DNA from: Ruminococcus sp.
Lineage (GTDB): Bacteria; Bacillota; Clostridia; Oscillospirales; Acutalibacteraceae
Length of the DNA stretch: 18,611 nt
NCBI GenBank assembly: GCA_004555265.1
Contig: SFIQ01000040.1
Coordinates: 1 to 18,611 of the forward strand
Direction of reading: 5' to 3'
A program made the position numbers and the translations under genes. The notes below the pieces were generated by a model. The model worked only from the letters and a program-made list of their open reading frames with translations, was not told where the DNA came from and did no database searches. This document shows, piece after piece, positions 1-6,580 of the stretch. Position 1 is the stretch's first letter. Every line of letters begins with the position of its first letter.

Positions 1-576
1 GCCGGCATTAAAAAGGAAGTGTCTGTCGGGTGCGCCGTCGAAAAACGGATTTGCTCCGTTTGCGGAGCAGACGAGCGAAAAGCCCCCTGTGCGCACCGCC
101 GCGGCAAAACTTACAACGGCGAAGTCTGCCATTTCATTTTGGAAAACCCGACCGACGCCTACGAGTGGTCGTTCGTTGCCGTGCCTGCGCAGAAAAATGC
201 GGGCGTGACGAAAAAACGGTTTGCCGATGCCGACGCGCTGTTAAAAGCCGTGCGAAACGGGCAGGCGGACGAACTGACGCTCTCCCGTGCCGACCTTTCC
301 GCACTTGCCGAAAGCATAGATGCACTCGAATGTGCCGCCGCAGACGGCGCCGCCTACCGCGCCGCACTGTTAGACGCGGCTGTCAAGGGCTTCGCAAAAG
401 CCCTGCCCACGCTCGACAACCGTTTGGCAGAGCAGATGTGCGCACCGTTGGGCACAAAAGAATTAAAGCGCCTCGGGGAAGTGCTCGAAAGCGCCGCCCC
501 CGCCGTGTATGTGCCGCAGTTGTGCGCGCAAAAGAAAGACAGCACGCCCCCGCAAAACGGAGATTTCAAATTCTAA
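1..576 (+). CDS. Phage prohead-protease-like protein, C-terminal part (5' end outside window)
   Basis: The reading frame is open from base 1 to a TAA at 574-576, so the gene begins upstream of the window. A GTG at 19 is in frame, but I see no reason to prefer it as the start. The visible part (192 codons) has an early cysteine/histidine cluster, CSVCG followed about 8 residues later by CAH, which could bind a metal. A conserved-looking segment DAYEWSFVAVPAQKNAG follows, then an Ala/Leu-rich, probably helical tail. I recall this VPAQ.NAGVTK segment from clostridial prophage proteins encoded between portal and capsid genes, where the maturation protease or scaffold sits. The next gene is the major capsid protein, which fits. 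No catalytic residues can be assigned from this fragment. Head-morphogenesis protein of unknown activity is the cautious alternative. Confidence 0.55.
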   Translation, partial: AGIKKEVSVGCAVEKRICSVCGADERKAPCAHRRGKTYNGEVCHFILENPTDAYEWSFVAVPAQKNAGVTKKRFADADALLKAVRNGQADELTLSRADLSALAESIDALECAAADGAAYRAALLDAAVKGFAKALPTLDNRLAEQMCAPLGTKELKRLGEVLESAAPAVYVPQLCAQKKDSTPPQNGDFKF

Positions 577-645
577 CCGCGTGCGACGCGGAGCGAATCG
601 TTGGTTTACTTCGCAGATAAATCTTTCCCTTATCCTCTCGATTGA
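574..645 (+). repeat. Family D repeat, copy 1, beginning at the stop codon
   Basis: The element begins with the TAA stop of the upstream gene, then a small hairpin CCGCGT-GCG-ACGCGG, then the core GAATCGTTGGTTTACTT, and ends near CCTCTCGATTG. It matches the reverse complement of 8675-8744 and 12924-12991 almost base for base. It lies in the same orientation to its gene as those two copies lie to theirs. Confidence 0.85.
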
Positions 646-663
646 GAATTTATACAAATTTTC

Positions 664-750
664 ATTTGTCATCCTGAGCGAAGCGAAGGATCTCAAAAGA
701 AAAGTGTATCGAAAACGAGATTCTTCGCCGATCGGCGCAGAAGGACAAAC
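664..750. repeat. Family A imperfect inverted repeat, copy 1 (inside phage module)
   Basis: The left arm GTCATCCTGAGCGAAGCGAA and the right arm around GAGATTCTTCGCC...GACAAAC are partial reverse complements across an A-rich middle. It matches copies at 3171, 7989, 14384, 17975 and elsewhere. It lies between the protease-like gene and the capsid gene, just upstream of the capsid ribosome binding site. Confidence 0.85.
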
Positions 751-775
751 GCTTACAACAGAAAGGAACAAACAT

Positions 776-1777
776 ATGTCCAATTTTGAAACCATTAAAC
801 TCGACAAAGGCTTATACACCGCCTCGAAAGGCTTTACCGCCGCACTCGAAGAAATCGACCCGTCCGAAAACTACAAGGGCACCGCTTTGGAGGGCTTGGA
901 CGCCTTTGAGCGCCAATTAAAGCGTTTTGACATCAAAATCCACGGCGCGGCAAGCGACAGCGTGGAAAAATTCTTTCAAACCACCGACAGCGCGGCGCTA
1001 TTCCCCGAATACATTGCCCGCGCGGTGCGCAAAGGCTTGGAGGAAGCAGACCTGCTCCCCTACATCGTCGCCACCAAAACCAACATCAACGGCCTCGACT
1101 ACCGCACCATCACTTCCGTGCCGACCGCAGACGAAAAAGAACTCAAAGAGACCGCCGAGGGCACGGCGATTCCCGAAACCGTCGTCCACACGCAGGAAAA
1201 TCTCGTCAAACTCAAAAAGCGCGGCAGAATGTTGGTCGCTTCTTATGAGGCGATCCGTTTTCAGCGTTTGGATTTGTTCACGGTTACCCTTCGCCAAATC
1301 GGCGCATACATTGCCCGCACACAGTTGAAAGACGCCGTAGATGTCCTGATAAACGGCGACGGCAACAGCAATCCCGCACCGACGGCGGATTTGGCGGGTG
1401 CCTCTGTCACCTATGCGGATTTGGTCGATTTTTGGAACAGTTTTGACCCCTACGCGCTCAACACCCTGATTGCTGCGCCCGATATGGCGGCGGCGATTCT
1501 CAAATTGCAGGAAATGCGCGACGCGGCGGCAGGGCTTACCTTCCACGGCGACGGCAAACCCGTCACACCCCTCGGCGCAAATCTCTTGAAAAGCAGTGCC
1601 GTGCCCGCAGGCAAAATCATCGGGCTTGACAAAACCTGCGCACTCGAACAGGTTTCGGCAGGCGGCATTCTCACCGAATACGACAAACTGATTGACCGTC
1701 AGTTAGAGCGCGCGGCAATTTCGCAGATTTCGGGCTTCGCCAAAATTTACACCGACGCTTCGCGCGTGTTGGCGTAA
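776..1777 (+). CDS. Phage major capsid protein, HK97 fold
   Basis: This gene is predicted to encode the shell-forming coat protein of a tailed-phage head (333 residues). The frame is open further upstream, but the upstream part translates through the D and A repeats, so it is not coding. The ATG at 776 has GAAAGGA eight bases before it. The N-terminal 90 residues are charged (LEGLDAFERQLKRFDIKI). A typical capsid body follows, including FPEYIARAVRKGLEEADLLPYI, the strand-rich ELKETAEGTAIPETVVHTQ, LVKLKKRGRMLVASYEAIR, and a C-terminal KIIGLDKTCALEQVSAGGIL...LIDRQLERAAISQ. This pattern of an extended loop, spine helix and a late P-domain strand pair is what I recognise from clostridial HK97-type capsid proteins. 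A head-tail connector gene follows 22 bases downstream. The frame is intact, so the gene is not visibly decayed. Confidence 0.82.
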   Translation: MSNFETIKLDKGLYTASKGFTAALEEIDPSENYKGTALEGLDAFERQLKRFDIKIHGAASDSVEKFFQTTDSAALFPEYIARAVRKGLEEADLLPYIVATKTNINGLDYRTITSVPTADEKELKETAEGTAIPETVVHTQENLVKLKKRGRMLVASYEAIRFQRLDLFTVTLRQIGAYIARTQLKDAVDVLINGDGNSNPAPTADLAGASVTYADLVDFWNSFDPYALNTLIAAPDMAAAILKLQEMRDAAAGLTFHGDGKPVTPLGANLLKSSAVPAGKIIGLDKTCALEQVSAGGILTEYDKLIDRQLERAAISQISGFAKIYTDASRVLA

Positions 1778-1799
1778 AGCGCAAAACGGAGGTGTCTGT

Positions 1800-2162
1800 A
1801 TGATTGATGTTGTGCACGTTACGCAAATTTTGACGCGCTTTTCTGGACTTTCCGAAGATGTGCTCGCGGACGCCATGCCCGTTGTCGCCGTCGCCTGTGC
1901 CGAATGCACCGAAAAGCTGCGCGCCCCCGAATACGCCGAACATCCGCTTGTATTGGAGGCGGTTGCCGCCCTTTGCAATTACCGTTTGCTTTTGCGCGAC
2001 AAATCGTACCGCGAGGGTACAACGCAGTTTTCGGCAGGCGATGTTTCGGCAACGGTCAGTCCCGCCGCGATGCTCGAAAGTGCCGTGCAGTTACGCGATG
2101 ACGCTTATACGGCGGCGGCGCGGTACTTTGAAGATACCGACTTTTTGTTTCGGCAGGTGTAA
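1800..2162 (+). CDS. Phage head-tail connector (DNA-packaging / gp15-like) protein
   Basis: This is a small (120 residue), mostly helical protein encoded directly after the capsid gene, the usual place for the connector ring that docks on the portal. The ATG at 1800 has GGAGGTG just upstream. The sequence is rich in Ala, Leu and acidic residues (SEDVLADAMPVVAVACAECT, LVLEAVAALCNYRLLLRDKS) and ends with an aromatic FLFRQV. The helical bundle with a long middle helix agrees with gp6/gp15-type connectors, but there is no diagnostic motif. The call rests on size, composition and position. Only two bases separate it from the next gene, so they are probably co-translated. Confidence 0.6.
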   Translation: MIDVVHVTQILTRFSGLSEDVLADAMPVVAVACAECTEKLRAPEYAEHPLVLEAVAALCNYRLLLRDKSYREGTTQFSAGDVSATVSPAAMLESAVQLRDDAYTAAARYFEDTDFLFRQV

Positions 2163-2164
2163 GC

Positions 2165-2503
2165 ATGGAGCGCTTTTTCAATCAATTCGGCAGGAGTGTG
2201 TATTTGTCGGACGGCGCGGGCTGGCGCTCACCCGTATACCGCGCGTTTTTACAGCCCCTGCGCTATAAAAACAAAATGTATTTGGAGGGTACCTACACCG
2301 TACTCGGCAAAGACCCGAACAGTTTGTATTTGTATATCGGCTCCGAAAAGCACGATATTACGCGCGTGCCGAAGCAAACAAGGCTTACGGACAGCGACGG
2401 CAACCAGTATCTCATTCAGCGCGCCGAAAAGGTCTGCCGCGGCGACAAGCCCTATTATTTTTGGGCGATCCTAAAAGAAATCTGTGAGGTGACCACACAA
2501 TGA
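2165..2503 (+). CDS. Probable phage head-closure (stopper) protein
   Basis: This is a 112-residue, strand-rich protein. It starts MERFFNQFGRSVYLSDG, continues through VYRAFLQPLRYKNKMYLEGT and YLYIGSEKHDIT, and ends YYFWAILKEICE. Short beta-barrel proteins in this slot, right after the connector, are commonly head-closure or stopper proteins that seal the packaged genome. I recognise the QPLRYKNKMYLEG type of sequence from clostridial prophages, without a firm family name. The gene starts two bases after the previous stop and its TGA overlaps the next ATG by four bases (ATGA). It is therefore part of a tightly coupled translation unit. Confidence 0.5.
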   Translation: MERFFNQFGRSVYLSDGAGWRSPVYRAFLQPLRYKNKMYLEGTYTVLGKDPNSLYLYIGSEKHDITRVPKQTRLTDSDGNQYLIQRAEKVCRGDKPYYFWAILKEICEVTTQ

Positions 2504-2931
2504 ATGCGCCGCATACATTTATCACAAATATAATTCCGGTATTGCAAAATGACCCTTATTTTGAAAACGCAACCATCACCACCGCGTATGAAAACGATAT
2601 TAAGCCCTATCCCGTTACGAAACCGATTATTGCGCTGGCAATGGACAAGCACACCGTAGGCGAACGGCTGATTTCCGTCAACGAGGACGGCTCCGAAACG
2701 CTTTCCAAAAGCCGCATTGCCGAAAGCGTGATTAAGGTGACCTTTTTTGTACCGTATGAAAACGGCGCGGCGGATTGCTACCGTTGGGCGGATTACCTGT
2801 ACTCCTATTTTCTGTTTCGGACGGAATTGGATATTGTCGGCTGTCGCCTTTATGATTGCAATTATGTCCGCGAATGCGGCGCGCTGGTGTTGGAAACCGA
2901 TTTCACCCTGCGACAAAAGGTAAGCGAATAA
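2500..2931 (+). CDS. Phage neck / tail-completion candidate, function not established
   Basis: This 143-residue soluble protein overlaps the preceding gene by four bases (ATGA), which suggests translational coupling. It begins MNAPHTFITNIIPVLQNDPYF, and later shows KVTFFVPYENGAADCYRWAD and LVLETDFTLRQKVSE. No signal peptide or membrane segment is visible. Position after connector and closure genes suggests a tail-terminator or tail-completion role, but I recognise no motif that proves it. It is the last gene of the module: a strong terminator follows within 40 bases and no tail tube, tape-measure or tail-chaperone gene is present. Confidence 0.45.
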   Translation: MNAPHTFITNIIPVLQNDPYFENATITTAYENDIKPYPVTKPIIALAMDKHTVGERLISVNEDGSETLSKSRIAESVIKVTFFVPYENGAADCYRWADYLYSYFLFRTELDIVGCRLYDCNYVRECGALVLETDFTLRQKVSE

Positions 2932-2968
2932 CCCGTTCCCCCCCCCTTTTTTTTCCCTTGTGAAGCAA

Positions 2969-3010
2969 AACCGCACCGTACTGCTTGTACGGTGCGGTTC
3001 GTTTTGTGGT
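2969..3010 (+). terminator. Strong intrinsic terminator of the phage head module
   Basis: AACCGCACCGTAC (2969-2981), the loop TGCTT and GTACGGTGCGGTT (2987-2999) form a perfect 13-bp stem. A T-rich run including TTTT and TTTTTT follows. A-rich bases lie on the other side, so it may also act on transcripts from the serS side. Confidence 0.85.
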
Positions 3011-3060
3011 TTTTTGGTTTTGCGGTTTTGTGGGTTTTGCGGTTTTGCGGGTTTTTTATT
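3001..3060. repeat. Imperfect tandem GGTTTTGYG tract
   Basis: After the terminator stem the sequence runs as about six near-copies of GGTTTTGTG / GGTTTTGCG, ending in TTTTTTATTTCG. This is a simple tandem expansion with no coding potential. Confidence 0.7.
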
Positions 3061-3125
3061 TCGTTCGGAAGGACAAATTGGGGGTTGTGGGGGTGTTTTT
3101 GGAACGAACGAAATACAGGATTAGG

Positions 3126-3465
3126 GTAGGGCGGGGGCTTGCCCCCGCCGTCAATTCATATCGAGCCCCAATTTGTCATCCTGAGCGAAGCGAAGGATCT
3201 CAAACCAAGTATAAAATGTGCGAGACGAGATTCTTCGCCTAACGGCTCAGAATGACAAACGGGCGGGCACGGAGACCCGCCCCTACAAACGGGGCGCCGA
3301 GTCGTCGCCCCCTACGCTCGCATTGCATTTTTATTTTTCAATCGGAACGGTCAAGTCCTGTTCCCTACGCACGCAATTAAAATTCCATGGTAGGGCGGGG
3401 TGATTCCCCTGATAGGGGAAATGTCTGTTATAATAGAGTAGGGCGGGAGCAAGCCCCCGCCCTAC
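3126..3465. repeat. Cluster of family B short palindromes
   Basis: Members are GTAGGGCGGGGGCTTGCCCC-type (3126-3149 and 3438-3465), the GGGCGGGCACGGAGACCCGC-type (3261-3286), the GGGGCGCCGAGTCGTCGCCC-type (3291-3315), a degraded GGAACGGTCAAG...TTCC-type (3344-3368), and a TTCCCC-TGAT-AGGGGAA palindrome (3404-3420). Most carry a CCTAC or GTAGG arm. Together with the A copy at 3171-3260 they fill the gap between the convergent phage module and serS. I see no gene in 2932-3495. Confidence 0.8.
3171..3260. repeat. Family A imperfect inverted repeat, copy 2
   Basis: It starts ATTTGTCATCCTGAGCG and ends GGCTCAGAATGACAAAC. The two arms are imperfect reverse complements separated by an A/T-rich middle. 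Confidence 0.9.
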
Positions 3466-3495
3466 CACATAAAATTATCCCCACAAACCCCGAAT

Positions 3496-4776
3496 TTATT
3501 TCGTAATTTTATCCTTTCCGCCCATATACATACGCAGCGGTGCGGGGATATTGACCGACCCGTCGGCGTTCAGGTTGTTTTCGAGGAAGGCAATGAGCAT
3601 ACGCGGGGGCGCAACCACGGTATTGTTTAAGGTGTGAGCAAAATAGTTGCCGTTTTCGCCTTTAATACGAATCCCCAAGCGGCGCGCCTGTGCGTCACCG
3701 AGGTTCGAGCACGAACCGACCTCAAAATATTTCTGCTGACGCGGGCTCCACGCTTCGACATCAAGGCTCTTGACCTTCAAATCCGCTAAATCGCCCGAAC
3801 AGCACTCCAAGGTGCGCACGGGAATATCCAACGAACGGAAGAAATCAACGGTATTCTGCCACAGCACATCATACCATTTGTCGCTTTCCTCGGGCTTGCA
3901 GACCACAATCATTTCCTGCTTTTCAAACTGGTGAATACGGTACACGCCGCGCTCCTCAATGCCGTGTGCGCCGACTTCTTTGCGGAAGCAGGGTGAATAA
4001 CTCGTCAAAGTCTGCGGCAAATCGCTCTCCGGCAAAATGGTGTCAATGAATTTACCGATCATCGAGTGCTCGCTGGTGCCGATTAAATACAAATCCTCGC
4101 CCTCGATTTTATACATCATATTTTCCATTTCGGCAAAACTCATCACGCCCGTGACGACATCGCTGCGAATCATAAACGGCGGGACATAATAGGTAAAACC
4201 GCGGTCAATCATAAAGTCGCGCGCGTAAGAGAGGATTGCCGAATGCAGACGCGCAATATCGCCGCGCAGATAATAAAACCCGTTGCCGCTGGTCTTTCGG
4301 GCGGCGTCCAAATCAATGCCGTTGAAACTTTCCATAATATCGACGTGATACGGGATTTCGTACTCCGGCACAACCGGCTCGCCGAAACGCTCGATTTCGA
4401 CATTTTCGCTGTCGTCCTTGCCTATGGGCACGGTGTCGGCGATGATATTCGGAATGACCAACATCCGCTTGCGAAGTTCTGCGGTGAGGGTTTCCTCCTG
4501 TTCTTCCAAATCCTTTAATTCTTGCGCAATTGCGGCAACTTTTTGCTTGGTTTTTTCGGCTTCCTCACGCAAGCCCTTTGCCATTAAACCGCCGATTTCC
4601 TTGCTGATGCGGTTGCGCTCGGCGCGCAGACTGTCCGCGCGGCTTTTGCTCTCGCGGAAGCGGCGGTCCAAATCGATCGCCTCGTCCACAAGGGGCAATT
4701 TGGCGTCTTGGAATTTCTTTTTGATGTTTTCCTTGACGATGTCGGGATTTTCCCGTACAAATTTTATATCCAGCAT
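3496..4776 (-). CDS. serS: Serine--tRNA ligase
   Basis: A class II aminoacyl-tRNA synthetase that charges tRNA-Ser (and the precursor of Sec-tRNA) in the cytoplasm. At 426 residues it has the normal length. The N-terminal coiled-coil arm that grips the tRNA long extra arm lies at about residues 30-105 (RFRESKSRADSLRAERNRI, then a Lys/Glu-rich return helix). Motif 2 is visible as CFRKEVGAHGIEERGVYRIH near residue 270 and motif 3 as NNTVVAPPRMLIAFLENN near residue 384. The substrate-pocket segment reads GTSEHSMIG rather than the usual bacterial TAE form, so this is a divergent bacterial subtype. The ATG at 4776 is preceded by GGAGG eight bases away. It lies downstream of spo0J as in many clostridia, but 327 bases of repeats separate them, so it probably has its own promoter. 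No T-box leader could be recognised. Confidence 0.95.
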   Translation of the reverse strand: MLDIKFVRENPDIVKENIKKKFQDAKLPLVDEAIDLDRRFRESKSRADSLRAERNRISKEIGGLMAKGLREEAEKTKQKVAAIAQELKDLEEQEETLTAELRKRMLVIPNIIADTVPIGKDDSENVEIERFGEPVVPEYEIPYHVDIMESFNGIDLDAARKTSGNGFYYLRGDIARLHSAILSYARDFMIDRGFTYYVPPFMIRSDVVTGVMSFAEMENMMYKIEGEDLYLIGTSEHSMIGKFIDTILPESDLPQTLTSYSPCFRKEVGAHGIEERGVYRIHQFEKQEMIVVCKPEESDKWYDVLWQNTVDFFRSLDIPVRTLECCSGDLADLKVKSLDVEAWSPRQQKYFEVGSCSNLGDAQARRLGIRIKGENGNYFAHTLNNTVVAPPRMLIAFLENNLNADGSVNIPAPLRMYMGGKDKITK

Positions 4777-4828
4777 GGTTCATTCCTCCAAATGCTTAAT
4801 TTCTTTTTTTCGTGTTGTTATGGTTTTT

Positions 4829-4862
4829 TAGATTCTTCACTTCGTTCAGAATGACAAATTGG
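4829..4862. repeat. Family A half copy
   Basis: GATTCTTCACTTCGTTCAG followed by AATGACAAATTGGGGG is a single arm of the A element. The other arm is missing. Confidence 0.75.
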
Positions 4863-4879
4863 GGGTTGTCTCTCCAACC

Positions 4880-5058
4880 GTAGGGGCGATTCACGAATCG
4901 CCCGCCGTTTCCGCCCCCTCTCAGAGGGGGCTGTCAAATGCGTAGCATTTGACTGGGGGAGAGATTTTTCATTTCTCTCCCTCCGTCTTTTGCCTGCGGC
5001 AAAAGCCACCTCCCTCTAAGAGGGAGGGGATACGGGGCGCCGAGTCGTCGCCCCCTAC
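4880..5058. repeat. Family B palindromes flanking a C cassette
   Basis: GTAGGGGCGATTCACGAATC-type at 4880-4903 and GGGGCGCCGAGTCGTCGCCC-type at 5034-5058, on either side of the C cassette. The whole serS-spo0J gap (4777-5103) is repeats apart from the serS leader. Confidence 0.8.
4913..5029 (-). repeat. Family C multi-hairpin cassette, copy 1
   Basis: Four consecutive palindromes are visible: GCCCCCTCTCAGAGGGGGC, GTCAAATGCGTAGCATTTGAC-like, GGCTTTTGCCGCAGGCAAAA-like and CCTCCCTCTAAGAGGGAGG. A GGGGGAGAGA...TCTCTCCCTCC spacer lies in the middle. The orientation is opposite to copies 2-4. Confidence 0.85.
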
Positions 5059-5103
5059 GCTCGCATTGCAGTTTACCCGTTCCGTTACCCCGACAAACCC
5101 CAA

Positions 5104-5949
5104 TTACGCTTCAAAATCCTGCGCTAATTTCTTTAAATCGTCCGTGCCGAAAAATTCGATTTCCAAAGTGCCTCTGCCGCCGTTTCCGACGAAGACCTTG
5201 ACCGTTCTGCCCAAGGTTTCCGAAAGCGCGAGTTCCACTTCGTCATAAAACTTATCGCGGCTCTTTTTGCGGCGTTCGGGGGATTTTTTCTCTTGCCCCG
5301 CCCGCTTGCAAAGTCGCTCGGTCTCGCGCACGGAAATGCCGCTTTGCACAATCATATCGGCAATGCGGGAAAGTTCTGCTTCATCCGCAACCGAAAGCAG
5401 GGCGCGCGCGTGCCCCATTGAAATTTTGCCGTCCTTGACAAGCGCCGCAACCGGTTGCGGCAAGTTGAGCAAGCGCAACGCATTGGTCACCGCCGTGCGG
5501 CTTTTGCCGACACGCGCCGCCGCCTGCTCTTGGGTTAAACCGTAAGTGTCAATCAACTGCTTTAAGCCCTCGGCTTCTTCAATCGCGTTCAAATCCTCGC
5601 GCTGTAAATTCTCAATCAGCGCAAAGACGCTTTCTTCCTCATCGGTCATTTCGCGCACGGTGACGGGCACCTCGGTAAGCCCCGCCATACGCGCCGCACG
5701 GTAGCGGCGTTCCCCCGCCACCAACCGATAACTCCCGTCCGCCGACGGGCGCACCAACAGCGGCTGTAATACGCCGTGGGCGCGGATACTGTCCGCCAAT
5801 TCCGCAAGCGCGGTTTCGTCAAATGTTTTGCGCGGCTGGTCGCGGTTCGGCTCGATTTCGTCAATCGGCAAGGTCACCGCGGTTTCCTCCACCGCATTAT
5901 CATAGAAAAGCGCGTCAACGCCTTTTCCGAATCTGCCTTTTTTTGCCAT
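5104..5949 (-). CDS. spo0J: Chromosome-partitioning protein ParB / Spo0J
   Basis: ParB CTPase that loads at parS, slides and bridges origin DNA, and recruits condensin for origin segregation. I chose the ATG at 5949 (281 residues) because it yields the conserved ParA-stimulating N-terminus GRFGKGVDALF. Upstream in-frame residues overlap the lipoprotein gene and look non-coding. The ParB N-terminal domain shows NRDQPRKTFDE, VLQPLLVRP, the CTP-binding GERRYRAAR and ENLQREDLN. A helix-turn-helix follows (LTQEQAAARVGKSRTAVTNA, then SMGHARALL), with R, A and G at the positions typical of parS readers. The C-terminal dimerisation domain ends at FEA. It is the last gene of the soj operon, 16 bases after the lipoprotein stop. 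The ribosome binding site is weak (an AAGAGAGAAAGAG run). Confidence 0.95.
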   Translation of the reverse strand: MAKKGRFGKGVDALFYDNAVEETAVTLPIDEIEPNRDQPRKTFDETALAELADSIRAHGVLQPLLVRPSADGSYRLVAGERRYRAARMAGLTEVPVTVREMTDEEESVFALIENLQREDLNAIEEAEGLKQLIDTYGLTQEQAAARVGKSRTAVTNALRLLNLPQPVAALVKDGKISMGHARALLSVADEAELSRIADMIVQSGISVRETERLCKRAGQEKKSPERRKKSRDKFYDEVELALSETLGRTVKVFVGNGGRGTLEIEFFGTDDLKKLAQDFEA

Positions 5950-5965
5950 ACTCTTTCTCTCTTTC

Positions 5966-6577
5966 TTACCGCACGCGGTTATATGCTTCGGCTTCCTGTA
6001 CACAATTTGCCTCAAAATAGGCTTGTTCGGTATAAGTCACCGCATAATTGTTTTCGTCAATCTCCGACAGCAAAATATACACATCGTCGCTTTTCCAAAT
6101 ATGGTTTACATAGTTCCCCTGATACACCGCCTGTTTGCCGTAGCGCGCGTCAAACAGTTTCACCGCATCCGCTGTGGACGCGCCGTCGGTGTTGGTATTC
6201 CCTCGGAACTGCATCTGCTCCAAACGCTCGGTTTGCTGATCAAACATAAAAATGACGGTTTTTGTGGTGGTATTGTTCAAAAACACGCCGGTGAATTCGT
6301 TGGAAAAGCTCTTACGGTTATCCACAATCTCAATATCGGCGACCTGCCCGATTGCGCGCTGGACTTCGTTCACGGTCATGCCCATTTTGATGCTTGCCGC
6401 AAAGGTGAATTCGCCCGTTGCCGCAGGCGCGGCGGTCTCCGACACGGTTTCACGGACTTCTTCGGCAGAGGGTACCGGAACCTTTTCAAACGGCTCCGGC
6501 GCATCGCCGCAGCCCGAAAAAAGCAACGAAAAGGTAAGCAAAGAAATTGCCGCAAAAATTAAAAATCTCTTTTTCAT
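5966..6577 (-). CDS. Predicted lipoprotein encoded inside the parAB operon
   Basis: This 203-residue exported lipoprotein has a short basic start (MKKR), a hydrophobic stretch and a lipobox LLFSGC, so Cys22 would be lipidated by Lgt/LspA. An acidic, Pro/Ala/Thr-rich linker (about residues 24-55) leads into a folded domain. The domain begins IKMGMTVNEVQRAIG, which resembles the GMT..EV...lG signature of SmpA/BamE-like (BLIP-type) domains. A strand-rich region with VIFMFD, QMQFRG and DVYILLSEI follows. It starts three bases after the soj stop and ends 16 bases before spo0J, so it must share their transcript. Its function is unknown. An extracytoplasmic protein between parA and parB is unusual, because the standard operon has only those two. 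The domain assignment is inference from the short motif. Confidence 0.85.
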   Translation of the reverse strand: MKKRFLIFAAISLLTFSLLFSGCGDAPEPFEKVPVPSAEEVRETVSETAAPAATGEFTFAASIKMGMTVNEVQRAIGQVADIEIVDNRKSFSNEFTGVFLNNTTTKTVIFMFDQQTERLEQMQFRGNTNTDGASTADAVKLFDARYGKQAVYQGNYVNHIWKSDDVYILLSEIDENNYAVTYTEQAYFEANCVQEAEAYNRVR

Positions 6578-6580
6578 AAT

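Noticed and set aside
509..775. An N-terminal extension of the capsid frame by 89 residues
   Set aside because: It translates the D and A repeats, and a good ribosome binding site sits before ATG 776.
2985..3403. ORFs such as 2985-3242 and 3218-3403 in the phage-serS gap
   Set aside because: They are translations of repeat families and a T/G tract; the same peptide phrases recur in every repeat block.
4777..5103. A T-box leader for serS
   Set aside because: No T-box core sequence or specifier stem could be recognised; the gap is filled with repeats.
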